This document shows positions 27,501-39,386 of a stretch of DNA of 64,000 bases, one piece after another. The translations under genes were made by a program, and so were the position numbers. How positions within the stretch are numbered: position 1 is the first letter of the stretch; each line of letters starts with the position of its first letter. The notes under the pieces are model-generated. The model ran no database searches and was not told where the DNA came from. It saw only the letters and a list, made by a program, of their open reading frames with translations. The stretch comes from Paratrimastix pyriformis (taxonomy: Eukaryota; Preaxostyla; Paratrimastigidae), in assembly GCA_027972325.1 (NCBI GenBank), contig JAPMOS010000044.1, forward strand, positions 124,001 to 188,000, read 5' to 3'.

Positions 27501-29746
27501 TGGGGATGCACTCGCTGGATGGGCAAAAGCCGGTGAATACCGGTTCAGAAAAATCCCCACCAGACCCCGGACTTGTCTTTGTTGTTTTTCATTTTTTGTT
27601 GTTTTTTTTCGCTCGCCCACGCACCGCCCCGGGCAGGTTCTCATGGGGCTGGCCCAGCGGGTGCCCGCCTTGATGGCCGTCCTGCCCGCCATGAGCTCCG
27701 ATCACCTGGCCAAGTTGCGCCGCCTGTGCGACCTCATCACCGCCCGGTGCAGCCCCCCCACGCCCGTGTGCCAGGTCCGGTTGGGGAGTGGTGCGGGTGG
27801 TGAGGAAGGCGACTTCTCCCCGATCGTGTGGGAGTCCTTTCCCGCCCTCAGCATGTTTCTGTTTTCTCTCTCTCGGTTGGATTGCGGGTGATGATGATGA
27901 TGCTTCTTGGTCCTGCAGAATCTGTGGCACGGCTTCCTGGTGGAGGCCCTTTGCCATGCGGCCCAGCGGCTGACGGCCATCCCGGGGCTGCCTGTTTCCC
28001 ACCTGCTGGCGACCCTGAAAGCCCCTTACGAGCCCCTCCGCGGCCCGTCCGGGACGTCCTCCCTGCTGGCCGCCGTGCTGAGCCCCTCCGAGGTCACCCC
28101 CGAGCAGCGCGCCCGCCACGTGGCCATGCTGACGGACCCCATGGCCGGTGGGGTGCCGCCCGACCACCGGGCCGACTTCGCCTACACCCAGCGCCTGGTG
28201 GGCCTGCTGGCCGAGGCATGCCGCCACGAGACGGACCCGCTGACGCTCCAGGCCGGGTTCCTCGTGCTTGGCGAGCGGGTGTTTGAGAGCTACGAGGAGA
28301 TCCGCACCCGGCTGACATCCCGGGCCGCCCAGCTGGCCATCGACCTGCTGGTGACCCTGCAGCCCTACCTGGCCCACCCCGTCGCGGCTTACACCAACGG
28401 CACCATCCTGGCGGGGCTCTGCGCCCGGCTGGACATGACCCAGCCGCCCGCCCTGCTGGTCCAATGGCTGCACTTCGTGCTGCGCCACATGCCGCGCTTC
28501 TCGCCCGAGCCGCTCCGGCCCGCCGCGCCGCCCAAATCCCACGCTCGGGCCACGGCCCCCGCCGCCACGGCCACGACCCCCGCCGCCACGGCCACCGCCT
28601 CCATGGCCACGACCCCCGCCGCCACGGCCACGGCACCCGGACCGGCCAAGGCAGAGGATGAGGCCGAGGTCAAGGCCGAGGAGGCGGCAATCCCGGAGCC
28701 CGTCAAGCAGGGGCTCCTGGGCCGCCTGTGGAATTGGGTCTTCAGCAAGGGGATGGCCGCCCAGGCGCCTCCCCAGCCAGCCGAGGAGGAACACAAGGAG
28801 GAACACAAGGAGGAACACAAGGAGGAGGAGAAGGAGCCCGAGGCAGAGGAGGCAGAGGAGGCAGAGGCAGAGGAGAAGGAGGAGGAGGGGACGGGTGAGG
28901 CTCCTGCCCCGTCCGCTGGTCCCGGTCCCTGCGGCCCGGCGGCGGCCCCGGCTGTTGTCGTGCCCGACTATGCGGCCCTGAGGCGCGCGGCCGAGGCCAA
29001 CAAGGAGGACGAGATGATGCAGGCGGTCGGCCTTTTCGACGACATCTTCGGGGATTCGTCTGTCCCGGCCGCCGCCGCCCCCAAATCGACGTCAACCGCG
29101 GCCCCGGCTGCTGCTGCTGCCCACGCCCCACCGCCTGCGGCCACCGAGGAGCCAAAAGGCGACGATGATCTGAATCTGTTGGACGACATATTCGGTCTGG
29201 GCCCCGAGCCGTCGAAGCCCAGCCAGGAGGAGCGCCAACGCAAGCTGCGCGAGGAGGTGGAGGCCCATCTGGCAGCCCGCAAGAAGCATCAGGAGGCCCG
29301 GCAGGCCGCAGCGGCCCAGGAGCAGCAGCAGCAGAATGAGGAGGAGGATCTGTGTGCCGATTTCGGTCATCTGTTCGATGACGAGCCGGAGGTCGGCAGC
29401 GGCGCCCCGTCGGCCGCATACCAGCCGACGATGGCCGCCCCGGGGGAGATTGTCGAACGGCCGCCCGAGGAGGTCGAGCGGGAGCGGGCCGACCAGCTGG
29501 CCGCCGCACGGGCCGCCCGGGAGGCCGCCAGGCGACCCACCAGCCAGCACGAGGGCACTGAGAAGCGCAATGAGCAGGCTGCGCCAGAGGAGGAGGAGGA
29601 GGCCGAGGAGGGGAAGGGCGAGGAGAAAGATGATGAAGAGGAGGATGAGAATGAGGAGGCCGCGAGCCGGGGCGATGCCCGTGATGAGATCCCTGGCGAC
29701 TTGGCCAGGTCTGCTGCCTGCTGCTGCCTGCTGCCTGCTGCTGCTG

Positions 29747-29791
<45 letters not shown>

Positions 29792-29987
29792 TGATGCTGC
29801 TGCCGCTGGCACGGACCGACATACCAGGTGCCTGATGCTGCGTGCGTGCCTGTGGAGCGGCGGGGCCGGGCCGGGCCGGAGCATCAGCGCCACCAATGAG
29901 CATCGGCCTCATTTGTCCTCATCCACCCCCCACCCCTGCCCCCACGTTCACCATCATCCCCACCGCCCTCTCATCCTCGCCTCTTCT

Positions 29988-30019
<32 letters not shown>

Positions 30020-33000
30020 CCAGTGCCGAGCTTGGCCTCTATCCGATCCCCGAGCTTCGCGAGCTCGAGCAGGACACATTCTACCGGCTGGCCTCGCTGG
30101 TCCCCCTGCTCGGCCACCGCGCCCTGCGGCGCAGCTTCACGGCCGTCCTGCTGCACGGGCTGCCCTGGGCCTGGACCATCCCCCGGCTCTTCTGGGCCCA
30201 CGTCACCCAGCGGCTGCCCTTCAGCCAGCCGCCATCCCGCGTCATCGACGGCATGACTCGATCCACCCGGAACAGCGACGGGCTCACCCGGGGCAGCGGG
30301 CCCAGCGCCGGGACCAACGTCTGCACGGCCACCTGCGCCGAGCGGAGCGGGCGCCACCAGGTGGTGGTGCCTTTCCTCCGGTTCGTGCCCGCCCGGGCGC
30401 TGGGCCGGATGCTGGCACAGCCCGAGGTCGAGGCCAACCTGGCCTGGCGCGGCATCGTCAAGGCCGTCGCGGGCGCCTCCAAAGTCAGTCGTCTTTCCGC
30501 GGTGGGCGGGGTGATTGTGCTTGTTGGGGGTCTCTGCCCATTCGTGCTGCCTCCTCTGCCTCACGGGATTGGCACGCGCACCCGCATGAGCCCTGCCCCT
30601 TCAACGCGCCAGCCCATCGAGTTGTCGTATGCCCGCCTCGTGTATGCCACTCTGCCACAGTTTGGCGTTTTGAGTGCTGACTTGAACACGCTCTCACCCC
30701 ACCCACCCGCCCCCCCTCCAGCTCCACAAGGTTGCCCGCGCCGTGGCCGGCCGGGACGACCACTCGGAAGCCCTGCAGGAGGCGCACACCCTGATCGTCA
30801 TCGCCAGCCGGGGCCTCATGTTGCTGCCCTCCTCGGCCCAGGGCGCGCCCGCATTTGTCGGCGCCACCCTGTCTGCTCAGCCCCCCGTCCACCGCCACCT
30901 CCGCATCCCCAGCACTGCGCCCATTTCCCGTCGACCTGACCTTTCGTCCGCGTGCATGTGCCCTCTTTCACCGTCAAAATCCATGAAGCACTTTTGACGC
31001 CCGCTCAGGCTCCGTGAATTTGTCCATCCTCCACCCACCTCTCACCACCATACCGCGATCTCCACTTTCCGACACACACGCTCCCTCCACCCGCGTCTCT
31101 CCTCCCCCCCGGTGGGTGCGGCAGTGTCTCGGGCTCCCTCGTCCAGGCCTCCACCGGCCACGGGTCGCTCAGCGTCAGCGGGACGGTGCCCAACGGGTCG
31201 GCGCCCGGGGCCCCCATGCCTGTGCTCCTGCCGGCCGAGGCCGAGGCCGCCCCCGACTCGTGGGTCATGGTCCCGCCCGACCCCTCGATGGCCAAGCCCG
31301 AGGAGCCGGCCGAGGATGGCGATGATGACGCCGAGAAAGAGGAGGAGGCGGAGGAGGTGGAGGAGAAGCCCGTCGCGGCTGATCTGCCCCCACGGATGCC
31401 GGACGACGGGGCGCAGGAGGAGGAGGCAGCCGCCGCGCCCGAGGAGGCGCCGCGGGTGCGCAACTTGACCATGCTGGGCGCCCTGCGGCTGCTCGGCTGG
31501 GGCCGGCTGCCCCTCACCAAGGACGAGGTCCGCCCCGTCCCCGCCCCCCGCCCCCGCCCCCATCGGTCTCCGTCTCGTGCCGTTTGGCCCTGGAATGGCC
31601 ATGGATCTTCGGCGTCTTTCCCTTTGATCGCCTGCCTCCTCACATGACGCCTTCCCTGCCATCGCCTCCCCTCGCCGTTCCGTTCAGCGGGCGATGTTCA
31701 AGTCGCTGCCCGTGGGCGCCTACACGTACCTGATCGCCACCCTGCAGCAGATCGCGGCCCCGTCTTGCGACTCCAACCTAGCCTGCCTCACCTCGGTCGG
31801 TATCCCCCCTCCCCCCCCCCCCCCTCCCCGACCCCCAACCTGGCCTGCCTCACCTCGGTCGGTCTCCTCCTGTGGCGTGCTGTCTCCATCACCCCACCTC
31901 ACGTCGTCATCGCCCCCCACGTCACCATCACGCACATCGCCCCCCACGTCTCCATCACCCCCACGTCGTCATCACCCTTTTATGATCGCCCTCTCGGCTC
32001 TGCCCCCAGATGCTTCGCACCCCGGCCGCGGGGACTGTGGCCTCGATGACCCTCCGCAGCGTGTCGGCCTTCCTGCCCGCCGCCCGGCACGCGGCCCTGG
32101 TGGGCGACCTCGTGCCCACGTTCAGCGCCAAGGGTCCGCACTCACCCCCCGCTGCGTCTTCTTCCTCGGCAGTCGTCACACACACACACCTTCTGGGCAT
32201 CGCCTCGGCACCATCATCACCCACCCCATCACGGGCACCAGCACCACGACCCAATCATCGCCAATATCCAACCATGAGCAGTCAGCCAGATAGATCACCT
32301 CAGCACACCAGGGCAGTGGCAAGGTGTTGCTCCGCACCCTCGCTCATCCCTTCTGCCTTCTCGCGTGGCTGTTTCTGTCTCTCGCACGTCGTCTCTCTGT
32401 TCCGTCCGTCCGCGCGCGCAGTGCCCGACCCGACGAAGCCCTTCGTCCGTGTGAGCGCCCAGAAGCAGGTCGTGCGGATGATCGCCGACCGGGCCACACC
32501 CGCCGCCGCCGCCCAGGCCCGGGAGGCATTCCTGAAGCACCACGCCGACTGGCACCAGGACGTCTGTCGCCCTCCTGCCACCGGCCCCCGCACCCCCCGC
32601 TCATGGTGGTGATGGTGTCTTACATCGTCCATTCATCATGATTGACGTCATCCCATCCGGCCCGGCCTGGCGGGGGCAAGCAGAGGGTGGGTGTGAGCTG
32701 GGGTGCCGCGCCCATGACCTGAATGCCCCCGCACGATGGCGTCATCCCTTTCGCTCCGCCTCCCCCTCGACCTCCTTCCCCTCCAGACCTCGCGCGCCCT
32801 GGTGGAGGTGCTCGTACGCCTGAGCGCTCGGGACGGCTTCGCGGCTGCCCTGGAGACCATCGAGTCCATGGTCCATACACCCCTCCCTGCTGCCTCGGCC
32901 CCGGCCCCGGCCCCGGCCCCGGCCCCGGCCCCGGCCCCGGCCCCTGCTGCCTCGACCGAGGGCCCGCGGAACCAGGACAAGGAGCTCGAACAGCTGATCC

Positions 33001-35403
33001 ACAGCTTCGCCGAGGTGGTGTTGGCCTCGAGCCCCGGGTACCTCCACTTCCAGGGCCTCATGATGCGCATGCTGGGCGACCTGGCCGGTCCGCATCCCGC
33101 GAAGCCCTCGCCGACTCCCCAACCCCTTCCATCCCACTTGCCGTTTCTGGCTGGCTCCTTGCCCTGTCTGTTCGTCTGTGCTCTGGCTAGGCTCGGTTGT
33201 CTGTCTGTTCGTCTGTGCTCTGGCTAGGCTCGGTTGTCTGTCTGTCTGTCTGTGCTCTGGCTAGGCTCGGTTGTCTGTCTGTCTGGCTGGCTGGTTGGTT
33301 GGCTGGCTGTGTCTGTCTGTCTCGATCTGTCTCTGTCTTGCTGTGTGCGTCACCAACTCCCCCCATCTTGCCACCATCATCATCAATCCTCCTCTCGCCC
33401 GGTGTGCCTGCCACAGACGCCTCCCTGCGGACGCTGCTCTGGTCAACCGTCTCGACCCGCTTCCGTCCGACGGCCCACACGGACCCCGAGACCCGCGCCG
33501 CCTTCGGGGCTGCCGTGGTGGCCCAGGTGGGCGCCGCGGTGGCCCCCGGGGCGACCCCCATGCACGTCATCGCCGCCCGGACGGCCCTGGTGGCCCTGGC
33601 GGCCTGCCTGTCCCCCGTCAAGCCGCAGCGGCCCGAGATTGAACTCGAGGCCATGCAGAAGGTCCGCCCGCCATCACTGCTCCTCTCACCATGAGATCAT
33701 CGCCATCATCGTCCAGTCATCATCACCACCACCATCATCAGTCATCAGTTCCAATCATCATCATCGCCGACCGCCATTGCCCCCACGTAGGGGATCTTCG
33801 TTTTTGTTTTTTTTACTCATCATGATGTCCGCTCTCCTTCCACCCGCCCGGCGCAGTGCGTGACCCTCCTGGTGGAGGCCCACCGAGCCCGGGGGCAGGC
33901 CGACCCGCCCCCCCACCCGGCCAAGACCCTCGTGGGGACGGCCGAGCTGTGCAGGTCGGGGCAGGCCGAGTGCCCGGCCCTGTTCCTCCTGACCGCCTTC
34001 GCCAACCAGCTTGTGGCCAGCGCCATGGATGAGGTGCGCGTCGAGGCCACGGCCGCCTGGGCCCAGGGGAAGGTTCGTTGTTCGTGGCGGGTGATTGTTT
34101 TGGATGACAGCTTATTTTTTTTTTTGTCAGACCCATAATTTTTCGGAGTGGTCAAATACTTCATCATCCCGGCATGCTGAGGACTTCTTCGATCAAAATT
34201 CCTGCAGTTTGCCACGGAGCTCGCTCTCTCTCAGTGGGGTGGGTTCTGCCATTTTTCCACAATCGTGCGAAATACAAATTGCACAGAAATCTGAGTTACC
34301 TTAGGAAACGTCTCGCTTCGCGTGCCTGGCACGGTTTCACAGCGGGGAGTGCCTTCTGGTGACCCCAGTCCTTCTTTGATTGAACCCCTTCTTTGATTGA
34401 ACCGGATCCTCAGGCTTGGGGGTGTCACATCGCACCTTTTGGATCTTTGAAGCACAATGTCTGTGACGAGGCGAAGAACGAACATCGTGCGAGCCCTGGC
34501 TGCCCAGACTGTCACCAATTCATTCTGTCATTGAGACCTGATGTCCTTCATCTCCCATCCCCCTGCAGGCCTCCTCCGGACGCGCCTTCCCGCACATCCA
34601 GCGCCTGCTGTCCGCCTTCTGCGGCTGCCTGCAGGCCGACTCGACCCCGGCCGTCCGTCCGATGGCCGCCTACGCACACCTCTGCGCCGGGATGGACTGG
34701 CTCGGGCTCCTCGCCCTCGCGGCTCCCGCCCCGGGCGCCTCCGCCCTGACGCGCCTCTTCGGGGAGACCCTGACCATCCTCTCCCCGGAGCAGCCCGCCG
34801 ACCGGCCGGCCTACCAGGACACCGTCATCGCCCTGGCACTGGCCGCCCTCCGCGGCTGGCTGGCCGTTCTGACGATCGAGTCGCTGTACAGCTACGGGCG
34901 CGTCGAGTCTCCCCTGGGCGCCGGACTCCCCTTCAACCTCATGCCCCAGGCCATGTTCCAGACCTGCGCCAAGGGGGCCGAGACCCTCGTCTGCCGCACG
35001 GCCGAGGAGCTGGCCCGGGACTGCGCCCGGGGGGACCCGGCCGCGCGGGCCAGTGCGGGCTGGTGTGTGGCCATGCTGGACAGCCTGGGCCAGACCCTGG
35101 GCTGGACGGCACCCATGTGCGCCGCCCTGGGGCTGATGCGACGCTCCGGTCTGCATCCCCCAGATCTCACTTCCCCCTTCCTCATATGATCTCTCGTCCG
35201 CCCCTTCAGCCGACCCGTTGATTGCCGCTGCCGCCCAGGGATGCCTCGTCCATGACCGGAACTACCTGCGGCCCACCCCCTGGGGCAAACCCATCGCCAA
35301 CCGGGCCCAGATGCCCTTCGACCGCAACGGGGCCCTGTCCGATGGCTGTATGCTCTTCGCCAAGGCCGGCCTCGCCGCGGAGGGCCAGGCCGGTGATGAC
35401 TAG
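24534..35403 (+). CDS. Very large helical-repeat-like protein with acidic and Ala/Pro linkers, unrecognised
   Basis: About 20 exons, well over 1,800 residues; I do not recognise the family. Confident exons include about 25014-25342, 25396-25723, 25825-25926, 25990-26150, 26379-26760, 27018-27408, 27637-27775, 27919-29708, 30024-30480, 31128-31530, 31690-31795, 32011-32132, 32421-32560, 32787-33085, 33417-33660, 33857-34072, 34570-35145 and 35212-35403. The intron 25343-25395 is 53 bp. The first exon (24534-24746) is tentative. Sequence either side of the middle is leucine-rich and helical, HEAT-like in texture. The exon 27919-29708 carries a low-complexity centre with EEHKEE repeats and acidic motifs LFDDIFGD, LLDDIFGL and HLFDDE. 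A large scaffold, ubiquitin or transport factor would fit; this is inference only. Confidence 0.65.
33178..33310. repeat. Intronic tandem repeat of CTCTGGCTAGGCTCGGTTGT units
   Basis: Three imperfect units of about 37 bp (GTGCTCTGGCTAGGCTCGGT followed by TGTCTGTCTG) degrade into TCTG repeats. It sits in the intron between exons ending near 33085 and starting near 33417 of the giant plus-strand gene. Confidence 0.7.
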
Positions 35404-35814
35404 GAGACCTGGTAGGTTTCGTGGAAACCCTTTGTAAATTCGGCCCGAAGCATTATGTTGGCTGTACGAATGCCGGCGGTCCCAAACAATGAACAACATC
35501 GACCGTTCTCGAAATATTTTCCAACAACACAAACAAACGATGGAAGATCTCGGACTTGACGCTCTGGCTTCTTCGTCACTTTCCTCGAGGCATCCACATT
35601 GCCCCTTCTTTCAGCCCGTTCTCCTCATGGAACTTACTCTCTTTCCGTAGCCCCTGCCGCCGCCACCCCTCCCGACATGTTGTCACCGCCATTGCCCCTC
35701 CCGCAGCCGCTGCTGTAGCCCCTCCCGCCGCCGAACAGGGTCCGCGGACTGTCCGTCTCTGGCGCTCCCACACTCCCCCCAGTTCCGGTCCTGCTGTACC
35801 CGTTCCCATTTGCA
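35404..35814. other. Intergenic spacer upstream of the LINE remnant
   Basis: About 410 bp with no supported gene: the 3' flank of the giant gene, then Ser/Pro-coding-like pyrimidine-rich sequence. The left boundary of the LINE copy is not sharply visible. Confidence 0.4.
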
Positions 35815-37065
35815 GGGGAAAGAACATCAAGCTTATGTCGCGCTACTGCCCGGCCCACCTCGACGAGGTGGCGCTCCCGGCGCCCCGGTTGCCGGCGAAC
35901 CAGTGGGTCGATCGACAGGCCAGAGCAGCGGCGGAGGCGGCGAGGGGGAAGCCGCCCATGCCGCTCGGCTTCTTGGACCGGACACCCACCACGGGCCTGC
36001 AGGTCGCGCTCCAGATGATCACCGTCGAGGCGGAGACCCCGGTGGGACCGAGGGCGAGCGGGCCGCCCGCAGGGGACCTGCCATTCTGCTACAGGCTGCT
36101 GAGCGAGGCGGCGGCCAAGCGGACCGCCGAATGGTGGAACGAGGAGGACATCACGGAGGAATGGCTGAAGGCGCCCACGGGGTGGTGGCACACCCTGGAC
36201 CCCCTGGAGGGGAAGCTCTCGTCGGGCTGGGCTGGCAAGATCACGCGCCCGGTCCAGCAGCTCCGGAACATCTGCTTCGGGTTTTTCCACGCCTTCCCGG
36301 GCGTGAAGGCCGTGTCGGCCCGGTTCGGCGGCGGAGGGACTGCTGGTGCCCCTTTGGATGCAGGGCCCCCGAGACGCAGAGCCACCTGCTGGGAGGATGC
36401 GGCAGGAAGTTCGGAGACTACTACGTCAAGAGGAGTGACGCCATCACGGACCGGGTCTTCAGATTCCTGGCCCAGAGGGTCCCGCACAAGTTCGGATACC
36501 ACGGGGTGGCCAGAACCAACAAGCAGGCAGCCTTCCCGGAAGAGGTCCTCGCCGCGGTGCCGGAGGCCAGGGACCAGCACCCGGACATCGTCCTGGAACG
36601 GCCGGACGGCGGGATGGAGGTCCTGGAGATCCAGGTCACCTCGAACTTTGAGGAGGCGTTCCAGGCCAAAAGCGCGAAGTACGGGCCCCTCTGTGAGGCC
36701 ATCGCCAGGAGCGGGCGAGCGTGCCGGTACCGCATCCTCCTCTTCGGGAGCACAGGCATTGTGCCGCGCCTGACGTACCAGGAGCTCCTCGAGCTGTCAC
36801 TGAGCCCGCTGGGAGCGCCGCAGAGGAAGGGCAGAGAGTCACGGCCGCCGGAGAATGCGGAGGCCAGGAAAAGCGCCTGGAGTCGAGGGGCAAGGCCAAG
36901 CTGGATGTGCAAAGCCTCTGCCGGCGCATCGGGACGCAGCTGGTGGAGAGCATGCTCGCCCTGTTCGGCATGAGGTGCGCGGCAACCATGAGCGGCGGCA
37001 GGCGGAAGACCGACGGCAGACCGGCGAGAGCGGGGAGCCGCGCCCCCCCAGGTCGCGCCGCCTAG
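35815..37065 (+). mobile_element. 5'-truncated non-LTR retrotransposon (LINE) with restriction-like endonuclease
   Basis: Only the end of the polyprotein remains; no reverse-transcriptase catalytic core is present. A zinc knuckle of C-x3-C-x7-H-x4-C spacing (CPFGC ... TQSHLLGGC, near 36343-36400) is followed by a PD-(D/E)XK-type endonuclease: HPDIVLERPDGG, then EVLEIQV and AKSAKYGPL (36580-36690). This order, zinc knuckle then restriction-like endonuclease, is that of R2/CRE/NeSL-type elements. The frame shifts twice (near 36335 and 36850), so this copy is decayed or contains indel errors. The last part reads KLDVQSLCRRIG to a stop near 37065. No poly-A tail or target duplication is obvious. 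Confidence 0.75.
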
Positions 37066-37449
37066 AGAGCGGCGGACGGATCGCGCACACGACGCACCAC
37101 CCCGACGACACCATCACCAGCTCCATCTTGCCCGGTCGAAGCGATCGGAGCAACGAAGTCCTATTGCCGTCGATCAGGAGTGACGGAGGCGAGAACAAAC
37201 GAGACCCGCAAAGAGCACGACGAAGAACCAGGAAGTCAGTGACCATTGACTATCTCCACCGAGCGCTCCCACAGAATTCGAGGGAGTCAATGCGGATCTG
37301 CGATTCGCACGCTTAGTGGACGCGTGTGGCATGCGAGGACTCAGGAGAGTGACAGACTTGAATGTAATAATTCGAGTTTGAATTTCAACTTAGTCTGCGT
37401 GCCGTTGAGGTTGAACACGCTATCTCTCTCTCTGTCGTGATTTTGCGAG
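37066..37449. other. Spacer right of the LINE
   Basis: Nothing recognised. May contain the element's 3' untranslated region; no terminal repeat seen. Confidence 0.4.
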
Positions 37450-38600
37450 TGCCGCCTCGCAGGGTGGCTTTCACGGGCCGATCGAGCCGCGCATGGCAAT
37501 ACTCGCTCTACCATTGGGTGCGGTCGAGACGTTCCAGCTGCTCAGCCACTTTCTGGGTTATGCGCTGCTGCTCCCCGCCGATACCTCTCTTCGGCTGCCA
37601 GCGAGCCATACACCGATTTCTCTGCGCACGATCTGTGTTTCCCATGCTAGGGTTTTCTCGATCCCCTTTCCTCTCGGGGTGTTCCCAGTCTCATCCTCTC
37701 GCCTGATCCGCTCTCCTTAGGTCTCACACCGTCACCGTCGCTCGGGTCCTCCCCGCAATCAACCGCCTCGTCGCCGCGCACCTTTTCCCGGAACCTTTTC
37801 TCATCTCCGCCACCATCCGCTCACCGACATCACCCCCCTGTCCTCATCACCCCACCTGCGCTCCGCGGAAGAAGTACCCTGTTGATCGTCCGTCTTCTCG
37901 CCTCGAACCAACAGACCTGATGCAGATTGGATCCAGACCCAAGTTCCCATCCTCGGAGGTCTTCTTCCCCAACTTGATGGACCCCCCCCCCCCCCCCGTC
38001 ACTTGGAGCGTTATGCTTGTCATGTTCTGCAAGCCCTTTTCCACGCCAACGCAAACCCAAAGGCGGCGGAGGGTGAGATGGCCTTTGGCTGCCCAGGAGG
38101 TCGACTGCCTCGTGCATGCCATCTTGCACGGCGTCCGATTGATTGGAACCGCCGCGGTTCCACCCCGCGCGACCCTGCATTTTCCTCGGCAGCCGACGCC
38201 CGCGCCCCCCTTGATTTTCCGACCTGACCCTGTCTCCCCCGACGGACGACGTGCGCCACGCTCCCCCAACATCGCCCAGCGCGAATGCATATCTCATCAG
38301 TGAAGCGACTGTTTGACCCTGGCCGTTTGGGCGGAACGCTTGAGCAGTGACACCGACATGCTTCGCTCCTCCTCGCACAGAAATCCGCCTCCTTCAATCC
38401 CGTCTCCTCCAGCCGCCCTGAGTCTCCCGCAGCTTACCCAACAGAGTGCCCTCTCCCAGAGCATCCGCTCACCCCCCGCTCAATTTCGCTCCTCTTCCTG
38501 ATGACAGTCCCCAGATGAGTGCAAAACTCGTCGGGGATTTCAACAAGGCTGTCCAGGACGCCTCATTCAGATTCGGGACAATATATCGCCAGCTTGCTCC
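37450..38600 (+). other. Candidate coding exons, family unknown
   Basis: Three pieces look exon-like after good acceptors. After CGCCTCGCAG near 37460: GGFHGPIEPRMAILALPLGA. After CTCTCCTTAG near 37720: SHTVTVARVLPAINRLVAAH. After GACAGTCCCCAG near 38514: MSAKLVGDFNKAVQDASFRF. A fourth piece, ERYACHVLQALFHANANP, lies near 38005. I could not join them into one frame or name a family. The last piece lies just beyond the 3' side of the rRNA fragment on the other strand. It may be a broken or divergent gene. Confidence 0.25.
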
Positions 38601-38739
38601 TGCTCTCTCTCTCTCCCCCTCCCCCCGTGCCCGACGGGGAAACCTCGTAACGGTCCCCCCCCCCCCCCCCCCCCCTTCCCCCTTCCCCCGCGGCGGCTTC
38701 CAAGAATATATCCAAGCGGCACGCTCCAGCAGGGCGGGC

Positions 38740-39144
38740 GGGCGCGGACCGATGACGAGATGGCAAAGCCGCCACACGGCATATTCCCCTGCGGCATGGT
38801 CCATCACCATACCAATTCTCGGATACAACGGTTCCTCTCGTACTAAATTAGGGTTGCTCGAAAGCGGCGCTTCTTCCGCCGTTTTCATCTTTCTTGGCTG
38901 GCTCTTGGAAGAAGAAGGAGGAAGAAGAAGGAAGAAGAAGGAAGAAGAAGAAAGGAAACGCGCACGGTTTTTTTGGTTTTTGGCCTTTCGTGTCAAGAGG
39001 AAAAGGAAGCGGAAAGAAGAAGTGCGCAAAAGAAGAAGAGAAAGAAGAAATCCGCTTGAACCGCTAGCAAACGCTAGCGTCACTTTCGAGCAACTCTGTT
39101 GTATTACTGTTACGACAACGATCGCAATCAGTAGGGTAAAACTA

Positions 39145-39182
<38 letters not shown>

Positions 39183-39315
39183 TGTAAGTGGGTGAACAAT
39201 CCAACACTTGGCGAATTCTGCTTCGCAATGATAGGTACCAACACCGGCCATCAGGAGACGGAACAGTTAGTCTTCACAAAAGGGACCCACATCGAAAGTC
39301 GAAAATGGTTCAAGG
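38740..39315 (-). rRNA. Large-subunit rRNA fragment (domain V end to sarcin-ricin loop and just beyond), with inserts
   Basis: On the minus strand, 39235-39095 matches the universal LSU core: GCAGAATTCG, GTTGGATTGTTCACCCAC, GAACGTGAGCTGGGTTTAGA, GACAGGTTAGTTTTACCCTA. The sarcin-ricin loop AGTACGAGAGGAACC is at 38844-38830, followed by a weaker match ending near the GGCTTTGCCATC segment (about 38765). Between core and loop lies a 218-bp insert (38865-39082) bounded by a perfect 12-nt inverted repeat, GTTGCTCGAAAG. A second insert of about 35-40 nt interrupts the region just upstream (about 39240-39290). The 5' nine-tenths of an LSU gene are absent. It may be a dispersed fragment, a pseudogene or a fragmented rRNA gene. 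Confidence 0.8.
38865..39082. repeat. Polypurine insert inside the LSU rRNA fragment
   Basis: GAAGAAG-type tracts on the plus strand, enclosed by arms GTTGCTCGAAAG (38853-38864) and CTTTCGAGCAAC (39083-39094). A smaller palindromic GCTAGC pair lies near 39063-39079. As RNA it would form a long hairpin replacing a short loop. Confidence 0.7.
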
Positions 39316-39386
39316 TGGCCGCACCAGAGGTGGGCAGAACAAATAAACAAAAAATACAATTGAACTAATTTCAGCGCGCGTCTCGT

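Noticed and set aside
35815-39315. The LINE inserted into the LSU rRNA gene at the R2 site
   Set aside because: The element and the rRNA fragment are separated by over 1.4 kb of other sequence, and the R2 target sequence is not in the fragment.
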